A stretch of DNA of 64,000 nt from Ascaphus truei (GCA_036426205.1 CM071579.1:18194463-18258462); one strand, 5' to 3'; shown: positions 11,151-22,640, numbered from the stretch's first letter. A program made the numbers and translations. Notes: generated from the letters alone by a model not told the origin.

Positions 11151-11629
11151 AAAAAATGTATATATGATTGGAAACATCTTAACTTGTAATATTACATATC
11201 AGAGACACAGAATCTTTCCTAAACATTAAGCAGACAATTATTTTAGAGACATAAAAACTGAATACTCATAGGACATACTAGTATATGATTAAGTAATGAG
11301 TCATATAATAAAACCTATTGGAATAAGCTGTATCCTGAGCACTACTTTTAAATATGTTTAAGTGTTATATCACTCCAATTGTCTCATGCCATGTTGAATA
11401 TAGCTAAAAAGGAGATGTATATCTCAAATTATGGATATATATTGTTAATAATATTATATATATTAGCCAGACAAATTTGCTCTATAAATTGGAGTCGTGT
11501 TACACTTATCAAAGAACAAAAGAGCAATATATTTGCTCTAAAACGTATTACAGAGAGAGCTATATCTAATCCCTAATAGGAACTTATGTATATGTAACTC
11601 ATCAATGTTCAGTTTGTTTACAGCATACA
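11151..11629. other. AT-rich spacer of the hammerhead composite
   Basis: Very AT-rich, no recognised feature. It lies between the inverted hammerhead arms. Confidence 0.4.
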
Positions 11630-12300
11630 TAATAGCACCTTAAATCACACAGTTCATAATAGATTCCTCCCTGGACTAAATACAGGAGAGACATCTTATA
11701 TAGAAAATTAACCCATCATTAAATAACACCATAAATGTATATGTAGTATCACTGTAAATTCACACAGTTGGAAAGGTATAGTAGGCTAAATATAGAAAAG
11801 GAAGTCTTCATTCGTTTATTTAATAACAAAGGGTCTTAAATCGTACAACAGTTCCCATTACTAGATATACAGGGAACATATATTCTCTTAAATACAGTAT
11901 GTAATGCCATTCATAAATCGCACAATTAGCAATGAAGAATGTATCATTGAAATATAAAAAGAGACATCTTAAATCGTACAATTTGAGAATAAGGAATCGT
12001 ATTTTAGATTCAATATGGAGTGAATGTCTTAAATTGTACAATAGAGAAATCTATACAAATGTCTATATAAATTATAAAATTATATGGAATATTAAATGGA
12101 ACCGCAAATATAAAGGGGACATAAACAGATATAATACCATTCATATATCACACAATTAGTCACGAAGAATGTATAATTGGAACTTGATAGGAAGGAAAAA
12201 ATCTTAAATCGTACAATTAGAAAATTGGGAATCATATTTTAGATTCAATGTAAAGAGAATATCTTAAATAATTGTACAAGGAGAAAATCTCAATCTAAAT
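11630..12300. repeat. degenerate AT-rich tandem array
   Basis: Recurrent phrase cttaaatcgtacaa with variants (taaatcgcacaatta, taaattgtacaata, cttaaatcgtacaattag) at irregular 80-170 bp spacing. Two longer units also share gtattttagattcaat or catattttagattcaat. Confidence 0.65.
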
Positions 12301-12342
12301 CAATGTATACCAGGCCTGATTAATAAATATAGATATAGATAT

Positions 12343-12378
<36 letters not shown>

Positions 12379-12400
12379 ATAATATATAATATATATTTTA

Positions 12401-12437
12401 ACCCCTGAAGAAGCCATTGAGGTGAAACGCGTAGGGT
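12401..12437 (+). ncRNA. hammerhead ribozyme-like motif 2
   Basis: CTGAAGA (12,405-12,411), extra A, stem II GCC/GGT around a five-base loop, GAAA (12,424-12,427), palindrome ACGCGT with predicted cleavage after A at 12,433. Stem I ACCC (12,401-12,404) pairs with GGGT (12,434-12,437). Confidence 0.65.
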
Positions 12438-12730
12438 GACTGTAATTACGCAGAGAGAGGAGCAGAGACTGAGCACTGGATCGAGAGGTGAAGCCAGCAT
12501 CCACAGCTGAGAAAACCCGAGAAGTGATCAGTGGGACACGTGACGCGGAAGCGGATGCGCACTGTGTACAGACGCCAGAGGATCGGGACACACAGCTGAG
12601 TGTGAGAGACTCAACTTTGTGCACCACCAAACTCAGAGCTGCACCTTAATCAATTTTAATTTATGAGTGTGATATCTATGTGTAGGTTTTATAATAAATT
12701 TCATTAAATACAGTTGCACTATGTATGTCT
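12401..12730 (+). mobile_element. hammerhead-bearing arm, plus orientation
   Basis: The hammerhead lies at the start, after a (TA)n tract, followed by a segment sharing gggacacgtgacgcgg and cagacgcc with the inverted arm at 10.7-11.1 kb. It runs to an AT-rich end with aataaatttcatt near 12,690. Together they form a composite of about 2 kb with inverted arms. Confidence 0.5.
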
Positions 12731-12840
12731 CCTACCATTATCTTCCCTAGATGGAATCCCCGAGGCGGAGGTTGGATACACCTCAGAGAAGACACGTGGA
12801 TCCTGTGGCTATAAATTCGAAGTGGACCCCAGGTCATATT

Positions 12841-12985
12841 TTATTTATTTATAACATGTGTCACCAGGAAGTAATACATTGAGAGTTGCCTCTCGTTTTC
12901 ACATATGTCTTGGGCATAGAGTTAAGATGACAAATAATACATGGGTTACATAATACATAGTTACATAAGTGAACAGGGTATACAC
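12841..12985 (-). mobile_element. 3' end of LINE copy 1
   Basis: The phrases aggaagtaatacattgagag, gcctctcgttttcac and gggcatagagttaaga match 25,776-25,920 and, in reverse, 37,262-37,447. It is collinear with the LINE that resumes at about 15,437, so the DNA between looks inserted. Confidence 0.75.
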
Positions 12986-14700
12986 GGCGGGGGGGGAAGG
13001 GAGGAGGAGGAGAGGGGAAGGGGGTGGAGTGGAGTGGAGGGGGGGGAGTGGAGGGGGGGGGGAGTGGAGGAGGGTAGTGGAGAGGGGGGGGGGGGGGTGA
13101 GAGGGGGGGGGGAGTGGAGGGTGGGAGAGAGGGAGGGGTGGGAAGAGGGGAAGGGGGGGGCAGGGGAGGGGGGGAACGGGGGGGGGCGGGGTGGGGGGGG
13201 GGAAGTGGAGAGGGGAGGGGGGGAAGGGGGGAGGAAGGGGAGAGGGGAGGGGGGGGAGGGGGGAGAGTGGGGGGGAGAAGGGGGGACTAGGGCGGGGGGA
13301 AGGGGGGAGTGGATGTGGGGGGGGAAGGGGGGGTGGAGGGGGGGGGGTGGAGGGGGGGTGGAGTGGAGGGGGGTGAGGGAGGGGGGGGTGGAGTGGAGGG
13401 AGGGGGGGGAGTGAGGGGGGGGGGGGGTGGAGGGGGGGAAGGGGGGAGTGGAGAGGGGGGACTGGGAGGACGTGTGTGTCCTGCTAGGGTGTGAGGCGGC
13501 GGAGGGTGGCGTGTGGGTTGTGAGTGCTGTTCTGTGAGTGTGGGTCGCTGGGGGTGTCGGCGGCAGGGTGGCGCAGTTTGGATGCTGGTGTGGGGGTCTG
13601 CTGCAGGGTGTGAGGCGGCGGGTGGCGCGGTGGGTGCGTGAGGCTGTTGTGAGTGGGGGGTCCTGTTAGGGGTGTGAGGTGGCGCATGGGTTGTGGTGCT
13701 GTCTGTGAGATGGGGGTGTGTAGGGTGTGAGGTGGGCAGATACGCGGTGTTGTGAGTGATGTGTGTGAGTGGGGGGCGTCATGTAGGGTGTGACGGCGGT
13801 GGCGGGTGGCGCGTGGGTTGTGAGTGCTGTTGTGAGTGGGGGTCCTGCTAGGGTGTGAGGCGGCAGTAAGCGAGGTGGGTTGTGAGTGCTGTCTGTGAGC
13901 GTGGGGGTCCTGCTAGGGTGTGTGAGGCGGGTGGGTCATGATGTGAGGGGGTAGGAGGGCGGTGAGGCAGAGGGGTTGTGGAGGGAGGTGGGAAGTGGCG
14001 CAGGTCGGGGTTGTAGTGTAGTGAGTGAAGGAGTTGGTGAGGCAAGAGGAGGCGGGGGATGAAGGAGAGGCGGGAGAGGAGGGGGGAGTGGAGAGGGGGG
14101 AGGGGGAGGGAGTGGGGGAGTGGGGGGGATGGAGGGGGGGAGTGGAGGAGGGGAAGGGGGGAGTGGAGGGGGGAGGGAAGGGGGGAGTGGAGAGTGGAGG
14201 GTGGAGTGGAGGGTGGAGTGGAAGGGGGGAGGGAGTGGAGGGGGGGAGGGGATGTGGGGGGGGGGAGGAGAGTGGATGGGGGGGAAGGGAGTGGAGGGAG
14301 AGGAGGGGGAGAGGAGAGGGGGGGAAGGGGAGAGGGAGGGAGTGGAGGGGGGGAGAGTGAAGGGGGGGAGAAGGAGTGGGAAGGAGTGAAGTGGAGGAGG
14401 GAGTGGAGGGAGGGGTGAAGTGGAGGGGGGGAGGGAGTGGAGGGAGGGGTTGAAGTGGAGGGGGGAGGGAGTGGAGGGAGGGGTGAAGTGGAGGGGGGGA
14501 GGGGGGTGGAGGGAGGGGGGGTGGAGGTGGAGGGAGGGGGTGGAGGGAGGTGGGGGTGGAGATGGAGGGAGGGAGGGGGGTGGAGGGAGTGGAGTGTGGA
14601 GGTGGTGGAGATGGAGGGACGGGGGGGTGGAGGGGGGAGGTGAAGGGGGGGGGAAGGAGTGGAGGGGGGGTGAGGGGAGTGGAAGGGGAGGGGCATGGGG
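12986..14700. repeat. 1.7-kb G-rich polypurine minisatellite
   Basis: Irregular units of ggagtggagggggg type on the plus strand, with a TG-rich variant section (13,480-13,940, ggtgtgaggcggc units). Strong G-quadruplex and triplex potential. The Pro/Ser-rich minus-strand frames of several hundred codons here are translation of the repeat and not genes. Length may be unreliable in assembly. Confidence 0.9.
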
Positions 14701-14719
14701 ATATGAGATTGTTAATTTA

Positions 14720-15230
14720 TGTATCCGCTTGCCCCCCCCCCCCCCCCGCCCGGGCGTCCGTTCCCCCGCAGGCTCGGTGGCTGGCCGCCCTCCCTGATTG
14801 TTCTCCGATGACTCGGGCCTCTCCCTCCCCCCCCCCCGTCCCCGGGCTCGGCCGCTTCCCCCCCCCCCTGCGGCCGCTTGGTCCCCCGATGGGTCGTCCG
14901 GCCAATGGAGGCGTGTGCAGGCGGCGGCAGGAAGCGCCATGTGTGGTCCTGGCCTGAGGCGCGAGGTAATGGTGCGCTCCCCCAGCCGGCTGCTCCGCCG
15001 CTTGTTCCTGGGCAGTTGAGGCGGGACGCGCAGGGGTGTTCTGCGGCAGGGGTTTAAGGTGTGAGGCAGGAGGGGTGTGAGGCGCAGGATGTATGGTGTG
15101 AGGCGCAGGGTGTAAGATGTGAGGCGGCACGGCTGCGGGAGGGGTGTGAGGCGCGGGGTGTAAGGTGTGAGGCGCAGGGTGTAAGGTGGCACGCCTGCGG
15201 GAGGGGTGTGAGGCGCAGGGTGTACTGTCT
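14720..15230. other. CpG-rich block
   Basis: Many CpG sites and poly-C runs, a ggccaatgg CCAAT box near 14,900, and from 15,060 onward repeated gtgtgaggcgcagggtgta units. Could be a CpG-island flank or an expanded GC-rich repeat. Confidence 0.5.
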
Positions 15231-15233
15231 TAC

Positions 15234-15264
15234 CTGGGCTGCTGCACATCGTGTGGTAGGCCAT
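15234..15264 (-). CDS. candidate first coding exon, product unknown
   Basis: Minus strand: ATGG in a good context (ccaagATGG, also a YY1-type site), ten codons reading MAYHTMCSSP plus one base, then a consensus splice donor CCCAG/GTAAGA at 15,233. It lies just downstream of a promoter-like segment with CCAAT boxes. No downstream exon was found on the minus strand in this window, and the block sits inside a LINE, so it may be a coincidence. Confidence 0.25.
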
Positions 15265-15410
15265 CTTGGAGAGGAGCACGCGGTGTTAGGGTGAGTGTGT
15301 GTGTGTGTGAGACCACACCGGCCAATGAGAGGTGTGCGGGGGCGGGCGGGCCAAGGGAGCCATCTCATTGGCCTGAGGCGGAGTGACGGGCCAAAGGTCC
15401 AATGCGATTG
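15265..15410 (-). promoter_or_regulatory. CpG-rich promoter-like segment
   Basis: Three CCAAT boxes (near 15,322, 15,366 and 15,399), a GC box (gggggcgggcggg near 15,338) and no TATA box. The layout suits a TATA-less housekeeping promoter reading toward lower coordinates. Activity is inference. Confidence 0.35.
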
Positions 15411-15436
15411 CCCCTAGACACAGGGAGACACAGGAC

Positions 15437-17312
15437 AAACAGACACGCATACAACGGTTTGAGAAATATATATATAGATGGGCGTATGTAACAGTTACAG
15501 ACCAGATTAAAATGTGAGACAGCTTTAGTTTTGAAAAAACGTAGACTGGTGGCGGGAGTGAGAGTCTCCGGTAGATTGTTCCAAATGCACTTTGAGCAGC
15601 AGACATAGGGAGGATTTAGAAAAAACATAAAAAAACAGCGCACAACGCTCATAGTGTATTAAAAATATATAATGTGAGGCACAATAAACGGTAAGTAAAC
15701 TGCGTACATCAAGGATGAATTAATGAAGCATTTCAAGGGACAAATTACCCAAGTACCAACCAGCCGAATCGCCTCTACTTATATGTCATCTGGTATTTTC
15801 ACTAAGTATTTTAATTACATTATCACCTTGATCACATCACTTTTACTGGGGTGGTGTGTAAGAGTGTTTAAATTGTAGTAGCGCACTTATACTCTGTTTT
15901 TTTGTTAGGGTAGATTTGTTCATATATAGTACACCTAGTTTGGCATAGGTTTTAGATGTCAGGGTATGAATGTGCAACCCAAATGTTAAATGTGAGTCAA
16001 ACCATATGCCCAAATATTTGTAACTAGTAACAGGGGCTAGGATAGTATTAGAGTTGGTTCTGATCTGGAGCTCATTCATAGGAACCTTTAGAAATGTAGC
16101 CTCGGTCCCAAATACCACTGTTACAGTTGTCAGTGTTTAAAATAGTTTGTTTTGGGAAATCCAATTTTCAAGTCTCAAAAAGTCAGATTGAAGTACGTGT
16201 CCAAGGTCAGAGAGGTTAGGGCTGTGTGCATATAAGATTGTGCCATCCGCATACATGTGTATTGAAGCTCGCTCACAAGCTGTAGGAAGATCATTAATGA
16301 ACACTGAGAAGAGATTGGCCCCAGAACAGAGCCTTGTGGGACATCACCGATGATATCCAAGGGGTTGGAGTTAGTGGCTGAGATAGACACATGTTGGGAT
16401 CTACCTGATAGGTAGGAATGAAACCAGTTTAAAGCATGCTTCCCTATTCCAGAGCACTGGAGTTTGTTAAGCAAGATAACATGATCAACAGTATCAAAAG
16501 CCTTTGCAAAATCTAGGAATATTGCACCAGTGAGTTGTCCCCGTTCCATTCCACACTGGATCTCACTGCAAACTTTTAAGAGGGTAGTTACCATGGAGTG
16601 TTTGGGACGAAAGCCAGATTGGAATTGGCTAGGGAAATTTGTCTTGGTTTAGTGATCGCTTAATTGGGAGTGAACACATTTTCCATGACTTTGGATAGGA
16701 TTGGGAGAAGGGAGATTGGCCTGTAGTTTGAGACTGTTTTTATCCCCACTTTTGAAGATTGGGACAACTCTGGCAGTTTTCCTGGTCTTAGGGATATGGC
16801 CTGAAGATAAAATAGAGTTGATTAGGGAATCAAGCAGTTTTAGCAATGGCCGGGGCACCAAGTCGTAGGAACTTAGATTGAAGTGGGTCCGGTCCACATT
16901 GGCTGCTTAGTTTTAATTTGAGGAGCGCTTGTGTAATCTTCTCTTTGGATACTGGGACAAATTGAAAATTGTGAGCAGTGTTGGGAGAGGGTGGGGCTAT
17001 AGGGGTACTCACAGAATGAGGTTCATGTAAGTAGTTCAGGTTACGTTTAGCTAATAAGTTAGTAGCACACCCCACAAAGTATTCATTGAATGCTTTTGCA
17101 ATGTCAGTGGGACTTGCCAGAGTAATATCCTCCTTAGTGATATTACTTGGTTGTTGATGGCTAGAAAGCTGGTATTTATTGTTGATAACCTTCCAGAAGT
17201 TAGCTGGGCAGGTGACTCCATAAAAGACGACATCACAGGAAGGAATTTCAGTTTTGATGGTGTCTAAGGATTCAAGACCGTTCCTGATCCAATATCTTTG
17301 GATAAATGCTTA
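15437..17312 (-). pseudogene. LINE copy 1, decayed reverse transcriptase (CR1/L2/Jockey group)
   Basis: Non-LTR retrotransposon ORF2 remnant, target-primed reverse transcription. On the minus strand, in order: a pre-RT linker (QALLKLKLSSQCGPDPLQSK, about 16,860-16,950), RT core with FLDFAKAFDTVDHVILLNKL (near 16,500), SYLSGRSQHV and GDVPQGSVLGP (near 16,350), a catalytic box reading YADG where YADD is expected, then the SYKYLGIWFDSHLTF thumb segment (near 16,000) and a C-terminal WNNLPETLTPATSLRFFKTK near 15,560. Frameshifts separate these pieces. The mutated YADG and the frameshifts make it inactive. The upstream endonuclease is absent; a solo LTR interrupts at 17,313. Confidence 0.85.
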
Positions 17313-18711
17313 TGTAGCCCTCTTTCCCCCCTCCCCCTAAGTGAGATTGGGGTGGGTAGGTGTATCTGACTACTTCTCAGTGTGGTGTGCTACCTGTTTG
17401 GCAACCAGGAGGGCTGAGCTTCCGCCACGGGGAACCTGGGGTATGTACTTACACTCGGTGCAGCGCCTCCACTTACCCAGGATCCCTGTGATGTGAGATT
17501 GCCCTGGGCAAGAAATACAACAACACACATATGAATGCAACCAGTTTTACTGTAACGCAAACGTACCTTATCACTTTATCATATAACGTAGCAATAACAC
17601 ATATCATACACACTTATACTCTAATGCTCATATAACCTTAGTGGCTCGGCCACTCTCATCAGGAGTAACGTCTCCGTCCCCTCACCGCGTGCCCCACACA
17701 CCATGTCCATGTATAGTACTATATTGGTATACACTCAGTCCTTTGGCCACTTAGCTAGTGTCCCCAAAGAGTTACGCCTAAGGCGGGATCAGCGCCTGTT
17801 GACCGGTGTTGGTGCATTTGATGTAATAATACCTTCCGGTCACGGCGGTGACCGGCAACAACTTCGCAAAGGGTCAGACGAATCAGCGGCCTGCCTCCTG
17901 GGTCTCAATGTCCAGCCGTCTGGTCCCAAACGACTCACCACAACCGCAACTCTGTGCTTTGTCCCTAACTGGTACTCAGTAAGGGTGATGATCGCTACCA
18001 CTATAGGGTGTCCCTGCAGCACAGCAACCTACGGTTACTTCAGGGAATACTCCTAGGGGCTAGCGGGGAAGAACTGTCCTATGCAGGCGGGTCCCTGACC
18101 CCCTGAACCCACTCTGCCTCTCCCTTCACCACCCGGGTCCCCTCTCACTAGCTTCTCCCTAATACCTGCAGCAACCGCACTGCACTCACACTGTACCTGC
18201 AGCAACCGCACTGCACTCAACCTGGTACCTGCAGCTACACTGCACACACTGTGCCTTCTTGTCAGCGCTCACAGCACTGACAGCCGTGACAATGACAAGA
18301 CTGCACACACACTCACACCTAAGGGCAGGGTTCCTACCTTAGGGGCCATCCCTCAGTACCTGCCCACTACCCTAACAGGGATTGGGGCCTGCCTGGGACC
18401 TGGGGATACCTTACCTGGTGTAGGAGCCACTTGCTCCCTACACCCTGCCTCCCCCTTCCTGCTTCCAGCTCCAACTGACAACGTGGTCCCCGCAACATTG
18501 TATTCTTCCTCCACAGGAGAAGCTGCAAAACTCTATTTGCTGGCTGGCTGCATGTGATGTGGGTGAAAGGGCAATCCCCAGAGGCTGCTGGGAATTGTAG
18601 TCCACTCAGGACCTCTGTGGCATTGGGACCGTGTGCGCTATCTTTACTGCGCACGCGCGATCCTGTAATGGCTACCGCGGTGGTAAGGGGGCTAGGGGGA
18701 AGCCTACTACA
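17313..18711 (-). mobile_element. solo LTR, 1.4 kb, 4-bp target duplication
   Basis: Begins TGTAGCCCTC, ends CTACTACA, flanked by CTTA at 17,309-17,312 and 18,712-18,715. It carries gtgcagcgcctccactt near 17,458. Same superfamily as the LTRs at 9.77, 40.26, 49.47 and 52.75 kb. It interrupts LINE copy 1. Confidence 0.88.
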
Positions 18712-18715
18712 CTTA

Positions 18716-19505
18716 TTTACTGCATCTAATTGTGAGTGCAATACTTACCATCATTATCTGGTATAGTTTGGACATACTACCCTATGTTTCTTCCCATTTC
18801 CCCTTTTCTTCTATTTTTTTTGCGCCTAGGGCATTCTGCTTCACATTTTAAGTTATGGTGGGTGAAAAAGGCAGCAAGAAACCTCCACCGGGTTTCATAA
18901 CGCCTCCAGTCCACCATTGCTCGATCTTATCCTGTCCACCAGACACCATACGTGTCATACCAACTTCAGGGCAACAGCCGGCAGCAAATCTGTGCTGTCG
19001 TGCTACGTCCGTGGCGGGGGTCATTTCAGACTCAGGGGTGGCTGGGTAAATAGTGCAATCTGGAAGCACGGAGGCCACCGGGCAACAGCCCAAGGATGAG
19101 GGAGAGGGAACTTCATTGTTGGAATCACTGGAAGCGATACAACCTCCTGTATCAACGGAGCAAACCTCATCAGCTGGATCCACAGACTCCACCATTTGTG
19201 AAACCTCAGGTGGATCCACGACCAACTCCTAGACAGTGTCTCCCTCTGGAGGTCCGGCCTGAAGGGTCTCTAGAGGCATCTTAGCGACCGTAGGGATTGG
19301 TACGGCATCACTCCTCACTTCTGGGGTGGAACTCACAGGTTCAGGGTCGTGGATTCCGTCCGTTGATCCAGGTTGTCAGATTTTGCAGAGATCTCATGGA
19401 CAGATCCTTCGGTCTCTCTCAAGTCCCCACTCGCTCAGTCAAAATGTATCAGTGACTGCCGCATGTAAGGCAGTCTGCACTCTGCATGCTTGACAAGGCT
19501 CCTCC
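18716..19505. other. unassigned DNA
   Basis: Includes a minus-strand open frame of about 125 codons (18,848-19,225) that I do not recognise; it is Ser/Pro/Cys-rich and may derive from LTR-element internal sequence. No other feature. Confidence 0.3.
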
Positions 19506-19511
19506 TGTATT

Positions 19512-19700
19512 GTATTGTATGTATTGTATGTCTTTATTTGTATGGCGCCAAAAGTTTACTCAGCGCTTCACAAAGAATATAGTACAGGGAATTATAATAA
19601 TACAATAAGTGCAGCAAAATCAGACAATAGGAAAGGAAATCCCTGCCCCGAAGAGCTTACAATCTAAGAGTTTTGATGGGGAACTTACAGAGACAGTAGG
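19512..19700 (-). repeat. SINE/LINE 3'-tail type repeat
   Basis: The tail gtattgtatgtctttattt is followed by agcgcttcacaaagaatat and gcagcaaaatcagacaatag, then gaagagcttacaatctaag. Same family as 3,790-3,955. Confidence 0.7.
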
Positions 19701-20025
19701 TGAGTGAATAAGTGCTGTAGATGGCAGTGCTTGGTCACAATGGGTGGTAGGAGTGACTGAGTGTGGGACAGTAACCATAAGTGCAGACTATTGGGATGCT
19801 TGATTTGTGGGGCAAGTTTTAAGGTTAGTCAAATAACCTAAGGGTTAACACACTTTACAGGGGAAGAGATGGCAGGGAGGTATGGGTGAGATCAGGTGTG
19901 TATGTCTGGCTTCAGGCTTAGGGGAGATCCCCAGACATCTAAAACAAGCAGCTTGTAGGAATTCTGTGTCTCCTACGATAATGACAAAAACTCTGCCGGG
20001 GGTTTCAAAGTGCACTAGCTGTGGA

Positions 20026-20100
20026 ATACTGGTGGAATACTGGTGGAATACTGGTGGAATACTGGTGGAATACTGGTGGAATACTGGTGGAATACTGATG
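20026..20100. repeat. 11-bp minisatellite
   Basis: Seven or so copies of tggaatactgg in tandem. Confidence 0.95.
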
Positions 20101-20555
20101 GCAGTCACCATTTCACCTAATCCACAGTAAAATAGTCTGGCACTCATGATCACGAGTGAGTGATATGGTCACTCCCTGTGCAACGTGCTGTTTTTCTCTC
20201 TGTGATACTCAGTCCCATACCTAACAAACTGGTAGGATCATGGCGTGGATTCTATGGATCAATTCTATGTTTCCAACATCTTTCTATTAGTGTTGAATGT
20301 TCTATATGGCACTTATGTGCTTTTTATCTTATTGATATCATAAAATAATTTTTATACTTACCTTTGCTCTATTACGTGTTTTTTGTGCTGGTAGTTTTTT
20401 CTATATTCTCTTTAGGAGGGGATAGATAAATAGATAGTTAACCCGAGGCTGGTTATCTAAATGTGTTTAGATAATATCCTTTATACAGCGCTCACTGAAG
20501 ACATATCAATTATTTGCAACATATACAAACTAGCAATTCCATAGAGCCAGTGTTA
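20101..20555. other. unassigned AT-rich DNA
   Basis: Nothing recognised. Confidence 0.4.
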
Positions 20556-20903
20556 GGCCGAGTCCAGGGTCAGCGCTTAGGCGCTGACCCGTGCTGAGGC
20601 GCGCTAACACTTGTCAGTGAGCCCCTGCAGCCGCAATGAGAGCGGCTTTAGCAGGGGCTCGCGCACGCGTCCGCAAGGGTGCGGAGGCGTAGCTGTTAAT
20701 TTTTTTTACATTTGAGCGCTCACGGGAGCGCAGGGCCGGTCACGTGAGCGGTTCACCCAATGAGGGCGAACCAGCTCCGTGACGTCATTGGCCCGCCCCC
20801 TGACACGCCCCCGGACGGCACGCGAACTAAGGCCAGGGAAAGCACCCGCTTTCCCTCAGCCTCAGTGCGCCTCCGCACGGCTTCAGTCACCATGGACTCA
20901 GCA
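20556..20903. mobile_element. GC-rich Harbinger-like MITE, TTA target site
   Basis: Left end GGCCGAGTCCAGGG and right end (reverse complement) TGCTGAGTCCATGG form an imperfect inverted repeat. TTA flanks both sides. Interior has gttcacccaatgagggcgaa and ctccgtgacgtcattgg. A 3-bp TTA/TAA duplication and GGCC ends suit PIF/Harbinger. Confidence 0.65.
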
Positions 20904-20939
20904 TTAGAAGTGTTCAGTCAGTAAGCTCAGCTGGCAGCA

Positions 20940-21250
20940 CTACAGAAGTACTGCAGGCCGCTTGTTGGAGGACACAGGGGATCAGTTAGGAAATACAGAA
21001 AGCCTGAGATCCAATAGGGTGAATGGTTTCAGAGTCATTGGGAGAGAAAAAGGCAGACAAGGTAGAACAGACGATCTGAATCATCAGCTTCTGTATTTTT
21101 CTGTTCACATTGAAGTAAAGGGTGACACACTGTGCTCATTTGCATGTCATTACCCAGAATCCCTGGCTGCAGCAGAAGCACTGCTTGCTAGGCGATAATG
21201 CGGAAAGACAGCGTTGCAGCCCTGTCTGAGACAAGCAAATGCAACTCACG
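20940..21250 (+). repeat. satellite-2-like unit, partial (octamer and SPH part)
   Basis: Carries gtgctcatttgcatgtcatt (octamer 21,138-21,145) followed by tacccagaatccctggctgc (21,151-21,170, SPH/Staf-like), then the downstream part ctgtctgagacaagcaaatg. No hammerhead is left in this copy. Same family as 36.7-38.3, 50.7-51.2 and 59.8-60.2 kb. Confidence 0.7.
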
Positions 21251-22149
21251 TGGTATTTTTATTTATCATTCCTTGTCCTGTAATAACACAAACATATCCA
21301 CTCCCCTCTCTTTCTTCGTGTATCACCCAGCAGCAGTTTGAATAGGATTAATATTGAATCCCAATGCACTTCAGCCTCTCTCCCAGTGATACAATGTGAC
21401 ATGTCTAATAGAGGATCTCTGAGCTATTATACACGAGGTGTTATTTTGTACAGCTTCAGTTGTGTACCTACATACTTCCTAATGTTTTGAGGCTACGGGG
21501 GTTATTCATCCAACTGTAATAGTACCAATCGGGTCACTACAGCACAGAAACGTAAATTGAAATCACTATGCGTTTTCTGGGGGATAGCCCCAGTTTAATG
21601 AATAACCCCAGTTTAAAACAGTTGTTTGAGTCCAGAAGTCAAATTGCCCATTAATATTCATTGTTTTTTTCTTGTACACTGCTGACAGTGTACGCAGCAC
21701 TGCACATAGATTTTTTGCGGGCACGAACCCTTGCCTTGTAGAGCTTCTATTGCTGTTTTTTTCAGGGGAGTGCAACTGGATAACCCAAAATGAAAGCAAG
21801 AAAGGCAAAAAAGAATGTAGTACGCCTACAGCACAAGGGAATGTACGGTTGGGGGTAATTAATCCTACTCACATCTCCCCCCCCCCCCCCCCCCTCATCC
21901 CAAAAAGGCGTAACCAAAACGGTGGCACATTATTCCACGACAGTCCGAAGTTTATACTACAATAAGTAAGATCATTAAAGCTGCAGATCAAGCAATATCC
22001 TGCATGTGTGTTGTTTTTATAAGTCAGTTCTGTACTATGAGAAAATACTTGTAGCATTTAAAAAAAACAACAACTCCGAATTACATTATTAATGTATTGT
22101 AATGTAACAAGCATGTTTTGCTTCTATAGCAACCATTTACAAAGTCACA
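21251..22149. other. unassigned DNA
   Basis: Poly-C at about 21,877-21,894. No gene or known repeat recognised. Confidence 0.4.
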
Positions 22150-22380
22150 TCCCCTTCCACTTCTGAAACACCCCTTTTTGAGCCCTACCCTCTCTCTAGC
22201 AGTGCACCAATTGTATCTAGTGACTGCCTGGTCTTCCCCACAGAACTTTGCATCGTTGGTCCTCTTCTGCTGCACTGACAGCCATTTAGTGAACCCCCGA
22301 GCCGAATCTTCGCCGATCGATAACAGGAGAACATATTGATCTGCAACTTTGCTAAATACTTATTAAAGTGGGGGGGGGGG
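22150..22380 (+). repeat. dispersed repeat, copy 1 of 2
   Basis: Shares with 24,017-24,270 the phrases ctctctctagcagtgcacca, tctagtgactgcctggtc and cttctgctgcactgacagcc. Ends near a G-run. Class unknown; direct orientation to the second copy 1.9 kb away. Confidence 0.8.
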
Positions 22381-22384
22381 GGGA

Positions 22385-22640
22385 ACGACAGCTTGGACTG
22401 CAGCTTTAAAACATATAAAATGAGCAAACAACGCACTCCACAGGATTAGGCTTTAATCTCACCGCCTCTCCGCTCGTGGATGCTGGCGTCTGTTGGTCAG
22501 GCCTCCCCCCTACCGGGTACAGGTCCTGGACGTTTCTCCCTCTCTGGTGCAGACGTGCGTCTTTCTCTCTCCTCCCCTCTTGGTTTTGGATGAGAGCCAC
22601 TCAACACGTTTCACCGCTTTATCAGGAGGTTTTTTGGTGA
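22385..22640 (-). mobile_element. hammerhead-bearing repeat, minus orientation
   Basis: Begins on the minus strand at the hammerhead motif (22,600-22,628) and runs toward 22,385 through a GC-rich segment, the organisation seen in the other family members. Boundaries approximate, no target duplication identified. Confidence 0.45.
22600..22628 (-). ncRNA. hammerhead ribozyme-like motif 3, degenerate
   Basis: Core CTGATAA (one change from CTGANGA) at 22,619-22,625, very short stem II, GAAA at 22,609-22,612, then CGTGTT. Stem I CTC/GAG pairs. Probably inactive because of the core change and poor stem II. Confidence 0.45.

Noticed and set aside
12941..14957. Plus-strand Gly/Glu/Arg-rich frames
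   Set aside because: Same polypurine repeat read on the other strand.
13848..15279. Minus-strand frames of 282 and 447 codons, rich in Pro and Ser
   Set aside because: They are translation of the G-rich minisatellite and CpG-rich block; no domain, and all frames of such a repeat tend to stay open.
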